Source of the DNA: Methylobacterium frigidaeris
GTDB lineage: Bacteria; Pseudomonadota; Alphaproteobacteria; Rhizobiales; Beijerinckiaceae
Direction: 5' to 3'
Assembly: GCF_022179185.1 (NCBI RefSeq)
Contig: NZ_BPQJ01000053.1
Coordinates: 1-43,922 of the forward strand
Length of the DNA: 43,922 bases
Made by a program: the position numbers and the translations under genes. Positions within the stretch are counted from its first letter, which is position 1; the number at the start of each line of letters is the position of its first letter. This document shows positions 8,327 through 17,374 of this stretch, piece by piece. Under the pieces are notes generated by a model. That model saw nothing but the letters and a program-made list of their open reading frames with translations, had not been told where the DNA came from and searched no databases.

Positions 8327-8983
8327 TCAGGCCCGGTCCCGGCGCAGCGAGCAAAGGTGGGCATAAATCCCGATCGCGCAGGCCGCCGCGTCCGCGCCGC
8401 TCTCGGCGGTCTCCTGCCGCAGGCGGGCGGCGACCGCCTGCGCGCCCGTCGCCCTGAGGCACTCGATCACGATCGCGGCCGGGACGCTCGCATCGGGCCC
8501 GTCGCGCCCTTCCATCTCGCGCGTTCCCGGCGGGGTCTGGCGCTCCGCCGCCTCCCAGAGCCGAACCCGCGCGATGCCATCTCCATCCCGCGACGCCTCC
8601 GCCAGCACCCGGGCGAGGGCGCGGGCTGGCCGTGCATCCGACAGGCGCAGGGTGACCGCGACGGCACCGGTCAGGTCGCCCTCCGACAGAGTGACGTCGC
8701 ACACCGTCCGCACCATCCCGCGGAAGGACCGCATAGCCTGCCGGGTCCATTCGGTCGGTGCGTTCAGGCGGTCGAGGTAGGGCCTCGAGGCCAAGACCGC
8801 CGGGTCGTCGACCTCGTAGAACGTGAAGTAGCGCCGGTCGGCGTCGACGGCTTCGTAGCGGTGCCCCGCGCGAAAGCCGGGAACGCCCACGCGCTCCTGG
8901 AGGTGCTCGCGGCGATACCAACGCTCGTAATGCTCTCGCCCCTCGGGCGCGCAGTCGTTCCAGATCGCGAGGATGCCGACCAT
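8327..8983 (-). CDS. Conserved protein with probable ferredoxin-like (EthD/Dabb-like) fold
   Basis: It encodes 218 residues from ATG 8983, with AGGA about 6 nt upstream. A longer frame to 9304 lacks a better start and would cover the promoter. The N-terminal half (GREHYERWYRREHLQERVGV, then PGFRAGHRYEAVD and YFTFYEVDDPAVL) resembles small dimeric alpha/beta-barrel proteins that sit beside catabolic oxidoreductases. The C-terminal half looks like a second, weaker copy. No catalytic motif is recognised. It is the first gene of the sigma54-preceded leftward unit with the PRISE reductase. Confidence 0.7.
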   Translation of the reverse strand: MVGILAIWNDCAPEGREHYERWYRREHLQERVGVPGFRAGHRYEAVDADRRYFTFYEVDDPAVLASRPYLDRLNAPTEWTRQAMRSFRGMVRTVCDVTLSEGDLTGAVAVTLRLSDARPARALARVLAEASRDGDGIARVRLWEAAERQTPPGTREMEGRDGPDASVPAAIVIECLRATGAQAVAARLRQETAESGADAAACAIGIYAHLCSLRRDRA

Positions 8984-9330
8984 GGGTGTCCTGCCCTGTC
9001 CGCTCGTCGCCGATCCGCGACCGGAGCTGCTGAGTCGTCGAGGCGGCGGGCCGGATGGGCCGCCCGTCCCGTATTGCCCGTCCCGGGCAGCAACCGCCGT
9101 GCCAGGGCGGCGTCGGGCGCGCCCGGAAGGCACGTCCGGCCCGGCCTTCGCGGCGGCAAGCGATTGTCCGGCAGACGAGCCGCCTCGATCCGGGGGCCGA
9201 GAAGGAGGGTCCGGGGTCGGATGGCTCCCGGCTGGCGTGGCACGGAAGGTGATGGGCGACTGGGCGGGCCGCCGGGGGAAGTCCCACCTTCGCAGCGGTG
9301 ACAACGGCGGCCGAGCACGGGAGGAAGGCG
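8984..9330. other. 347-bp divergent promoter region
   Basis: It separates the leftward 8983-7218 unit from the rightward SDR at 9331. It contains the sigma54 site at 9089-9104 (leftward). On the plus strand TGGCACGGAAGGTGAT at 9238-9253 has a correct -24 element but GTGA instead of TTGC at -12, so it is only a weak candidate for the SDR. CACC...GGTG dyad pieces near 9290-9315 are possible activator sites. No small gene is evident. Confidence 0.5.
9089..9104 (-). promoter_or_regulatory. Candidate sigma54 (-24/-12) promoter of the PRISE reductase unit
   Basis: The reverse strand reads TGGCACGGCGGTTGCT, a full match to TGGCACG-N4-TTGCW. Transcription would start near 9078, leaving a leader of about 95 nt before ATG 8983. 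Confidence 0.75.
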
Positions 9331-10128
9331 ATGGTACGTCTCGAGGGCAAGGTCGCGATCGTGACCGGTGCCGGTTCGATCGGCCCCGGTTGGGGCAACG
9401 GGAAGGCCGCGGCGGTCGCCTTCGCCCGCCAGGGCGCGAGGATCGTCGCGATGGACCTCGATGCGGAGGCGGCGCGAGAGACGGCCGACCTCGTCCACGG
9501 CGAGGGAGGCAGCTGCCTCGCCATCCAGGGCGATGTCGCCGATGCGGCCGCCGTCGCCCACGTCGTGGCGGCGTGTCGCGACGCCTACGGGCGGATCGAC
9601 ATCCTGCACAACAACGTTGGGATCATTATCCCCGGCGGCGCCGCCGAGATCGCCCCCGACGACTGGAACCGCGCCCTCTCCGTCAATCTCACGGGCATGT
9701 ACCTGACCTGCCGCTCCGTCCTGCCGGTCATGGAGGCCCAGGGCGCGGGCGCGATCATCAACGTCTCCTCGACCGCCGGCATCCGCCACCTCGGCTTCAA
9801 CTACATCTCGTACTCGACCACTAAGGGCGCGATCCTCGCCTTCACGCGCTCAATCGCGCTTGAATGCGCGCGACGCGGCGTCCGCGCGAACACGATCCTG
9901 CCCGGACTCATGGACACGCCCATGGTCCAGCACGCGTTGCGGGGCGAGTACGGCGAGGCCGACCTGCTGGAGATCGCTCGGCAGCGCGACGAACGATGCC
10001 CGATGGGCTTCACGGGCAATGCCTGGGACGTTGCCCATGCGGCAGTCTTCCTCGCCTCCGACGAGGCGCGCTACGTCACGGGGGCGGAACTGGTCGTGGA
10101 TGGCGGGCTGACCTGCCGCAGCGCGTAA
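9331..10128 (+). CDS. Short-chain dehydrogenase/reductase (SDR)
   Basis: It encodes 265 residues. ATG 9331 is preceded by GGGAGGAAGGCG; an upstream GTG at 9298 lacks this. The cofactor motif is the unusual TGAGSIGPGWGNGKA, with extra residues in the glycine loop. HNNVGIIIPGG, INVSSTAGIR (catalytic Ser) and SYSTTKGA (Tyr-x3-Lys) are all present, and the end VTGAELVVDGGL is typical of classical SDRs. An NAD(H)-dependent hydroxyl/ketone conversion in the catabolic pathway is likely. The substrate is not deducible. Confidence 0.88.
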   Translation: MVRLEGKVAIVTGAGSIGPGWGNGKAAAVAFARQGARIVAMDLDAEAARETADLVHGEGGSCLAIQGDVADAAAVAHVVAACRDAYGRIDILHNNVGIIIPGGAAEIAPDDWNRALSVNLTGMYLTCRSVLPVMEAQGAGAIINVSSTAGIRHLGFNYISYSTTKGAILAFTRSIALECARRGVRANTILPGLMDTPMVQHALRGEYGEADLLEIARQRDERCPMGFTGNAWDVAHAAVFLASDEARYVTGAELVVDGGLTCRSA

Positions 10129-10201
10129 GGCCGGGCGCCGGATCGCGGGGGGCTTCGCTGTCTCCGCCGCGGTCAGAGCGGACGACAGGTGACCGCCCTG
10201 A

Positions 10202-10218
10202 CGACACTCAAGGTGTCG
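10202..10218. promoter_or_regulatory. Candidate activator-binding dyad upstream of the LivK-type gene
   Basis: CGACAC-TCAAG-GTGTCG is a perfect 6-bp dyad with a 5-bp spacer. Its centre lies about 87 bp upstream of the predicted sigma54 transcription start near 10297, a usual distance for an enhancer-binding protein site. Assignment to the local activator is inference. Confidence 0.3.
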
Positions 10219-10248
10219 GCGGATGTTAGATCCCGCTGGACCGCCGCG

Positions 10249-10293
10249 CCGGCGGCGCAACGGCCGGGCATGGCACGGCCGTTGCGCCGCCGG
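10249..10293. repeat. 18-bp perfect inverted repeat overlapping a sigma54 promoter
   Basis: Arms at 10249-10266 (CCGGCGGCGCAACGGCCG) and 10276-10293 are exact reverse complements with a 9-nt centre GGCATGGCA. The right arm and part of the centre make up the -24/-12 promoter at 10271-10286. It could be a terminator for the SDR, an operator over the promoter, or both. There is no T tract after it. Confidence 0.8.
10271..10286 (+). promoter_or_regulatory. Candidate sigma54 (-24/-12) promoter of the LivK-type binding protein gene
   Basis: TGGCACGGCCGTTGCG matches TGGCACG-N4-TTGC exactly. The predicted start near 10297 leaves a leader of about 54 nt with AAGGAGG before the GTG at 10351. Confidence 0.72.
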
Positions 10294-10350
10294 AGGGTCC
10301 GGACAGCGGCCACGGATCAGGCCGCATCCCGGGCGTGAAGGAGGAAATCA

Positions 10351-11562
10351 GTGATCAGGCACCTGCTTTGTCCGCTCGCCCTGGGCGCAATGCTCGCGGC
10401 GGGACCGGGCCTCGCCCAGGTCTCGGACGACTTGGTCAAGATCGGCGTGCTGGACGACATGTCGGGGCCCTACGCCGACATCCAGGGACCGGGCGACGTC
10501 GTCGCCGTGCGCATGGCGGTCGAAGATTACGGCGGCACCGTCCTCGGTAAGCGCGTTGAGGTCGTGGAGGGCGACCTTCAGAACAAGACCGACGTCGGCG
10601 CCGCCATCGCGCGGCGCTGGTACGACGTCGACAAGGTCGACGTGATCGTCGGGATCGGCCATTCCGGCACCGCCATCGCGGTCCAGGGCATCGCCCGCGA
10701 GAAGAACAAGATCAACATCGCGACCTCGGCCGGGTCGACGGACATCACGGGCAAGTACTGCTCGCCCAACGGCATGCATTGGGTCTACGACACCTATGCG
10801 CTCGCGAACGGCACGGCGACTGCCGTCGTCAAGCAGGGCGGCGCCGACAGCTGGTTCATCCTGACGGCCGACTATGCCTTCGGGCACGCGCTCGAGCGCG
10901 ACGCCTCCGCGGTCGTGGCCAAGCTCGGCGGCAAGGTGGTCGGCAAGGTCCGGGCGCCGCTCAATTCCGGAGACTTCTCGTCATTCCTGCTTCAGGCGCA
11001 GAGTTCCGGGGCGAAGGTCATTGGCCTCGCCAATGCCGGCAACGACACGATCAACACGATCAAGCAGGCGAGCGAGTTCGGCATCGCCGCAGGCGGGCAG
11101 AAGATGGCCGGCCTGTTGGTCCTGCTCACGGACATCCACGCGGTCGGTCTCAAGGAAGCGCAGGGTCTCCTCTTCACGGAGGCGTTCTACTGGGACCAGA
11201 ACGAGGAGACGCGGGCTTTTTCCAAGCGCTTCCAGGCCCGGCACGGCAAGCCGCCGACGATGTTCCAGGCAGGGATCTACGGCGCGACCATGCATTACCT
11301 GAAGGCCGTGAAGGAGGCCGGGACCGACGAGACGCAGGCCGTGCTCGCGGCGATGCGCAGGATGCCCGTCAACGACTTCATGACGAAGAACGCGACCATC
11401 CGCGAGGACGGCCGCCTGATGCGCGACATGTACCTGCTCGAGGCGAAGAAACCGTCCGAGTCGAAGGGAGAGTGGGACCTCATGAAGGTCGTGGCCACGA
11501 TCCCGGCTGAGCAGGCTTACAGGCCGCTGGCGCAGAGCGAGTGCCCGCTGGTCAAGAAGTGA
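10351..11562 (+). CDS. ABC transporter substrate-binding protein, LivK/Peripla_BP_6 type
   Basis: It encodes 403 residues from a GTG at 10351 with AAGGAGG 7 nt upstream. The signal peptide MIRHLLCPLALGAMLAAGPG ends at GLAQ. The mature protein starts VKIGVLDDMSGPYADIQGPG, the type I binding-protein opening, and has DYAFGHALERDASAV and LLVLLTDIHAVGLKEAQGL downstream. Relatives are often encoded near aromatic or acyl-CoA catabolism genes and bind organic acids or amino acids. It is about 65% similar by eye to the protein at 34265-35467. No permease genes adjoin it. It is convergent with the sigma54 activator gene and has its own sigma54 promoter. Confidence 0.9.
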   Translation: MIRHLLCPLALGAMLAAGPGLAQVSDDLVKIGVLDDMSGPYADIQGPGDVVAVRMAVEDYGGTVLGKRVEVVEGDLQNKTDVGAAIARRWYDVDKVDVIVGIGHSGTAIAVQGIAREKNKINIATSAGSTDITGKYCSPNGMHWVYDTYALANGTATAVVKQGGADSWFILTADYAFGHALERDASAVVAKLGGKVVGKVRAPLNSGDFSSFLLQAQSSGAKVIGLANAGNDTINTIKQASEFGIAAGGQKMAGLLVLLTDIHAVGLKEAQGLLFTEAFYWDQNEETRAFSKRFQARHGKPPTMFQAGIYGATMHYLKAVKEAGTDETQAVLAAMRRMPVNDFMTKNATIREDGRLMRDMYLLEAKKPSESKGEWDLMKVVATIPAEQAYRPLAQSECPLVKK

Positions 11563-11592
11563 TACCAACGCCCCAAGATGCTGACGCATCGA

Positions 11593-11622
11593 CGTCGATC
11601 TCGGGCAAGCCCGAGATCGACG
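11593..11622. terminator. Hairpin between convergent genes
   Basis: CGTCGATCTCGGGC and its exact complement GCCCGAGATCGACG are separated by AA, a 14-bp stem starting 31 bp after the LivK-type stop codon. There is no T run, so efficiency is uncertain. Confidence 0.6.
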
Positions 11623-11688
11623 AGGCCGTGGAGCCATCTCGAATTTCCGACGCAGAGCCGGAGGCTTGGCGACAACTCGAAAACGGAA

Positions 11689-11715
11689 CCAAAGGTCGTT
11701 TGCGATGACCTTTGG
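11689..11715. terminator. Hairpin downstream of the sigma54 activator gene
   Basis: CCAAAGGTC and GACCTTTGG form a perfect 9-bp stem with a 9-nt loop, lying 25 bp beyond the stop codon (11740) of the leftward activator gene. Weak or bidirectional termination is likely. Confidence 0.5.
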
Positions 11716-11739
11716 CGTGACGCCGCGGCCCCCCGGCGG

Positions 11740-13377
<1,638 letters not shown>

Positions 13378-13404
13378 CATCCGGCCTTCACTGTCCACAA
13401 CGAC

Positions 13405-13452
13405 GACACCCTAGCAGGTGATTTGTTCGAATCAAAGACACCAGATGGGGTC
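13405..13452. promoter_or_regulatory. Candidate enhancer sites between activator gene and operon
   Basis: Two related dyads occur: GACACC-CTAGCA-GGTG (13405-13420) and GACACC-AGAT-GGGGTC (13437-13452), with TGATT-N6-AATCA between them. They lie about 170-220 bp upstream of the predicted operon start, suitable for an enhancer-binding protein. Half-sites resemble the CGACAC...GTGTCG dyad at 10202. Confidence 0.3.
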
Positions 13453-13599
13453 CCGGCCGCATCTGGGTCGACGCTGCGGCGGAGCCAGGAGGGGGCCGGC
13501 GCCGCAGCGACGTGGCGGACAAAGCCTCGTAGTGCCAGAGAGTTGGAACGGTGTGCCGGCCGGCTGGACGGCGGCGGTGTCCCACGGCGGCACGTCCGC

Positions 13600-13615
13600 T
13601 GGCACAGCCGTTGCA
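13600..13615 (+). promoter_or_regulatory. Candidate sigma54 (-24/-12) promoter of the nine-gene operon
   Basis: TGGCACAGCCGTTGCA has intact TGGCAC and TTGCA elements at the correct spacing. A start near 13626 leaves only about 15 nt, which still includes GGGAGG (13628-13633), before ATG 13641. Confidence 0.75.
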
Positions 13616-13640
13616 AATTCTGGTCTCGGGAGGTCCAAGA

Positions 13641-14942
13641 ATGAGCACGAATTCGTCCGTGACGCGCGAGAGCGCGGGAGACGTCCCGCCAGCTGACCTG
13701 CCGCTGGCGGACTTGCCGCTGGCGGACCTGCCGCTCGTCCAGCCGGGACGCGGCTTCGACCTACTGCGCGGGATCCGCGTCCTCGACCTGACGACTTCCG
13801 TCGCCGGTCCGTTCGCCACGATGCTGCTGGCCGATTTCGGCGCCGAGGTGATCAAGGTCGAGCGGCCCGGATCCGGCGACGACGCCCGGGCCTGGGGACC
13901 GCCGTTCCTCGACGGCGAGTCGCTCTGGTTCCTGTCGGTCAACCGCAACAAGCGCAGCATCGCCCTCGATTACAGCACCGAGGAGGGCCGGGCGGTCCTG
14001 CACGACCTAATCCGGCACAGCGACGCGATCCTCCTCAACCAGCCGCCGCGCGTCGCGCGCAAGCTCGGCCTCGATCCCGACAGCGTGAAGGCGCTGCGGC
14101 CCGACATCGTCTACACTGCGATCACGGGTTTCGGGCTCTCCGGAGAGCGCGCCGACTGGACCTGCTACGACCTGATCGCCGAGGGCTATTCGGGCGTCAT
14201 GGACGTGACCGGCCCCGGCGGCGGCGAGCCGCAGAAGGTGGGCACACCGGCCGCCGACATGCTCGCCGGCCAGGACGCCGCGCTCGCGACGGTCGCCGCC
14301 CTGTTCGCCCGGCAGGCCGGCGGCCCGGGCCGGGTGATCGACGTCGCGCTCGTCGATTCCATGACCCGCTTCCTCACCTGCCGGATCGTGCCGTATCTCG
14401 GCTCGGGTGAGGTCCCGACGCGCTCGGGCGGGACCGACAGCGTCATCGCGATCTACCAGGCCTTCGACACCGCGGACGCGCCGATCACCCTCGGCCTCGG
14501 CAACGACAACCTCTGGTCGCGATTCTGGCAGGCAGTCGGGCAGCCGGAGGTCGCGGCCGAGCCGGGCTTCGCCTCGAATGCCGAGCGGCGGGCCCGGAGG
14601 CCCGAGATCGTCGCCCGCATCGGAGCGATCCTGGCGACGAAGCCGCGGGCGCACTGGCTGTCAGTGTTCCGCGCCGCCAGGATCCCGGCAGGGCCGATCA
14701 ACCGCGTCGACGAGATCGCGGCCGATCCAACCATGCACGGGCGCGGCATGGTCTACCGCGTCGAGCGGGAGGACGGCAGCGCGGTGCCGCAGGTCGGCAC
14801 CGGCATCCAGCTCGACGGCGCCTTCAACCGGCCGCGCTCGGCGCCGCCGCGCCTCGGCGAGCACTCGCAGGCTGTGCTGGCCGACGTGCTCGGCTACGAT
14901 CGGGACAAGATCAGCCGCCTCGCCGCGGCGGACGTCATCTAG
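13641..14942 (+). CDS. Class III CoA transferase (CaiB/BaiF family)
   Basis: It encodes 433 residues. ATG 13641 is supported by GGGAGG and by the sigma54 site just upstream; a longer frame to 13551 would overlap that promoter. After a low-complexity N-terminus with three ADLPL repeats, the fold begins at LLRGIRVLDLTTSVAGPFAT. IKVERPGSGDDAR and NRNKRSIALD are CoA-binding blocks. TPAADMLAGQDA holds the conserved catalytic aspartate (about residue 206). The family moves CoA between carboxylic acids through an aspartyl-CoA thioester. As first gene of the operon it may activate the substrate or recycle CoA from the ring-opened product. The stop is 10 nt before the next gene. Confidence 0.93.
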   Translation: MSTNSSVTRESAGDVPPADLPLADLPLADLPLVQPGRGFDLLRGIRVLDLTTSVAGPFATMLLADFGAEVIKVERPGSGDDARAWGPPFLDGESLWFLSVNRNKRSIALDYSTEEGRAVLHDLIRHSDAILLNQPPRVARKLGLDPDSVKALRPDIVYTAITGFGLSGERADWTCYDLIAEGYSGVMDVTGPGGGEPQKVGTPAADMLAGQDAALATVAALFARQAGGPGRVIDVALVDSMTRFLTCRIVPYLGSGEVPTRSGGTDSVIAIYQAFDTADAPITLGLGNDNLWSRFWQAVGQPEVAAEPGFASNAERRARRPEIVARIGAILATKPRAHWLSVFRAARIPAGPINRVDEIAADPTMHGRGMVYRVEREDGSAVPQVGTGIQLDGAFNRPRSAPPRLGEHSQAVLADVLGYDRDKISRLAAADVI

Positions 14943-14952
14943 GGAGGGACAT

Positions 14953-15747
14953 GTGGCCCAAGAGACCTCAGCCTACGAGACCATCGTCTACGAAGAGGAC
15001 GGCCCGATCGGCACGATCACCCTGAACCGTCCCCACGACGGGAACATGTTCACGGTGGCGATGTGCCACGAGATCCGCGACGTCTTCAACGTGATCCGGC
15101 GCGAGACCCGAACCCGCGTGATCGTCGTGACCGGCGCCGGCGACAAGTTCTTCTGCATCGGTGGCCGCAAGGAGGGCATGGAGGATACCCTGCTCTACGC
15201 CGGGGTGCTGCCGACCCTCGAGATGTACGAGGCGATCGAGAAGTGCCAGAAGCCGGTCGTCGCCTCGGTGAACGGCTTCGCGGTCGGCGGCGGCAACGTG
15301 CTGCAGATGCTGTGCGACTGCACAGTCGCGAAGGCGAGTGCGATCTTCCGCCAGGTCGGGCCGATGATGGGCTCGTTCGATGCCGGCTACGGCACCTGGT
15401 ACCTCGAGGACATGGTCGGCAAGAAGAAGGCCAAGGAGATCTGGTTCCGCAACCCGAAGATGACCGCCGAGGAGGCGCTGTCGCTCGGGCTGATCAACAA
15501 GGTCGTCCCCGACGACCGGCTGAAGGAGGAGACCCGCGCCTTCGCCCTCGAGATCGCCGACCGGGGCGCCTTCGCGCTCGCCTCGGTCAAGGCCGCGTTC
15601 AACGCCCGCCACGGCGGCGTCTCGGGCCTGTCACGCATGGCCCACGACCTCCTGCTGCGCACCTACCTTGACACCGAGGAGCACCACGAGCTCGCCGCCT
15701 CGATGGCCGAGAAGCGCAAGCCTGACCCCTCGAAGTTCGGGCACTGA
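14953..15747 (+). CDS. MenB/BadI-like crotonase-superfamily protein (probable C-C bond hydrolase)
   Basis: It encodes 264 residues from a GTG at 14953 after GGGAGGGAC; the overlapping ATG at 14951 is in another frame. VGGGNVLQMLCDC (about 111-123) and RQVGPMMGSFDAGYG (133-147) are the pattern of MenB and BadI rather than of enoyl-CoA hydratases, because the two hydratase glutamates are absent. GKKKAKEIWF and the C-terminal EKRKPDPSKF also match MenB/BadI. The usual GGDQ after FC.. is GGRK here (70-73), unlike the canonical BadI at 40663. BadI hydrolyses 2-ketocyclohexanecarboxyl-CoA to pimeloyl-CoA. A similar ring opening of a related beta-ketoacyl-CoA is proposed. Confidence 0.82.
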   Translation: MAQETSAYETIVYEEDGPIGTITLNRPHDGNMFTVAMCHEIRDVFNVIRRETRTRVIVVTGAGDKFFCIGGRKEGMEDTLLYAGVLPTLEMYEAIEKCQKPVVASVNGFAVGGGNVLQMLCDCTVAKASAIFRQVGPMMGSFDAGYGTWYLEDMVGKKKAKEIWFRNPKMTAEEALSLGLINKVVPDDRLKEETRAFALEIADRGAFALASVKAAFNARHGGVSGLSRMAHDLLLRTYLDTEEHHELAASMAEKRKPDPSKFGH

Positions 15748-15751
15748 GACG

Positions 15752-17374
15752 ATGCGGCCCTACCTGACGTTGCACCACCCAGCGCAAAGTCGCCGCTACT
15801 ACGCGCTAGGGTCCTGGCGGGACGAGACGCTGTACGCGCTCCTCGCCCGCCACGCCACGGCGCGGCCGGGCGCTCCCGCCCTGCGCGACGGGCGCCGGCT
15901 CCTCACCTACGCCGAGCTCCTGGCCTGGGTCGACGGCGTGGCCGGCGACCTCAGGATCCGGGGCCTGCGCGGCGGCGACCGCGTCTCAGTCTGGATGTCG
16001 AACCGCGCCGAGGCCGTCGTCGCCCTGCTCGCCTGCTCGCGCGAGGGCTTCGCCTGCAACCCGAGCCTGCACCGGACCCATACCTGCGCCGAGATCGGCC
16101 AGCTCCTGCAGCGCCTGTCCGCCCGCGCGGTGCTGACCGAGGACGGCTGGGGCGCCGACCGCGCGACCGGGGACCTCGACGCGGTCCTCGCCGGGATCGA
16201 GACCCTGCGCGTGCGCTACACACCCGAGACCTTCCCGCGGCCGGGATCGGCGCCCGGGCCGGCGGTCGCCGATCCCGACAAGGTCGCTTACCTGGCCTTC
16301 ACCTCGGGGACGACCGGCACCCCGAAATGCGTCATGCACTCGGACAACACGCTGCTCGCCAACGGCCGCGAGCTCGTGCGCGACTGGGGCCACGGCCCCG
16401 ACACCGTGCTCTACAGCCTGTCGCCGCTCTCCCACCACATCGCCTGGGTCGGCGTCGCCCAGTGGCTCGCGGCGGGCTGCCTGTTCGTCGTCGACGACCC
16501 GCCCGAGGGCATGAGCCGGCTCGATTTCATCGTCGCGACCGGCGCCACCTACGTGCTCGGGGTGCCGACCCACGCCATGGACATCCAGGCCGAGCAGGTC
16601 CGCCGCGGCATCGCCCGACTCGGCCGGGTCGCGGTGTTCTACATGGCGGGCGCCTCGATCCCGCCCTCGGTGGCGCAGGCCTTCCTGAGCCAGGGGATCA
16701 AGCCGCAGAACATCTACGGCATGACCGAGAACTCGTCGCACCAGTACACCCATCCGGGCGACGACGAGACCACGGTCACGACCACCTGCGGCCGGGGCGG
16801 GAGCGCCTACGAGGTCCGCATCTTCGACCCCGCCGACGACGACCGCGAGCTTCCCGTCGGGTCGGTCGGCCAGATCGGCGGGCGCGGCGCGGCGCTGATG
16901 CTCGGCTACTTCGACAACCAGGCCGCGACCGAGGGCAGCTTCAACCACGACGGGTGGTTCCTCTCGGGTGACCTCGGCGCCCTCGACGCGCACGGGAACC
17001 TGCGGATCGAGGGGCGCCTCAAGGACCTGATTATCCGCGGCGGCCACAACATCCATCCCTCGCATATCGAGGCGCTGGCCCTGCGCCACCCGGCGGTCGA
17101 GCGGGTGGCGTGCTACCCGGTCGCCGACGAGCGGCTCGGCGAGCGGGTCTGCGTCGCCGTCATGGGCGAGGTGGAGCCCGACGACCTGCTCGCGCACCTC
17201 GCCGCGGTCGGCCTGTCGAAGTTCGACATGCCCGAGTACTTCCTGCGCCTCGACGCCTTCCCGCTGACGCCGAGCGGCAAGGTCCTGAAGCGCACCCTGG
17301 TCGAGGAGACGCGCTGCGGCGCGCTGATCCCGACCCCGATCCGCTACCGCACGACAACCGGAGCCGCCGCATGA
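15752..17374 (+). CDS. AMP-dependent acyl-CoA ligase, cyclohexanecarboxylate-CoA ligase-like
   Basis: It encodes 540 residues and starts 4 nt after the previous stop. The ANL motifs are AFTSGTTGTPK (P-loop), YGMTENSSHQYT, SGDLGALDAHGNLRIEGR, IIRGGHNIHPSHIE and the C-terminal lysine in TPSGKVLKR. Distinctive blocks such as MHSDNTLLANGRELVRDWG and QIGGRGAALMLGYFDNQAAT match AliA-type ligases. It makes acyl-CoA from an acid, ATP and CoA in the cytoplasm. It is a clear paralogue of the IS-interrupted ligase at 790-3792 and may be the only remaining functional copy. It overlaps the next gene by ATGA. Confidence 0.9.
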   Translation: MRPYLTLHHPAQSRRYYALGSWRDETLYALLARHATARPGAPALRDGRRLLTYAELLAWVDGVAGDLRIRGLRGGDRVSVWMSNRAEAVVALLACSREGFACNPSLHRTHTCAEIGQLLQRLSARAVLTEDGWGADRATGDLDAVLAGIETLRVRYTPETFPRPGSAPGPAVADPDKVAYLAFTSGTTGTPKCVMHSDNTLLANGRELVRDWGHGPDTVLYSLSPLSHHIAWVGVAQWLAAGCLFVVDDPPEGMSRLDFIVATGATYVLGVPTHAMDIQAEQVRRGIARLGRVAVFYMAGASIPPSVAQAFLSQGIKPQNIYGMTENSSHQYTHPGDDETTVTTTCGRGGSAYEVRIFDPADDDRELPVGSVGQIGGRGAALMLGYFDNQAATEGSFNHDGWFLSGDLGALDAHGNLRIEGRLKDLIIRGGHNIHPSHIEALALRHPAVERVACYPVADERLGERVCVAVMGEVEPDDLLAHLAAVGLSKFDMPEYFLRLDAFPLTPSGKVLKRTLVEETRCGALIPTPIRYRTTTGAAA

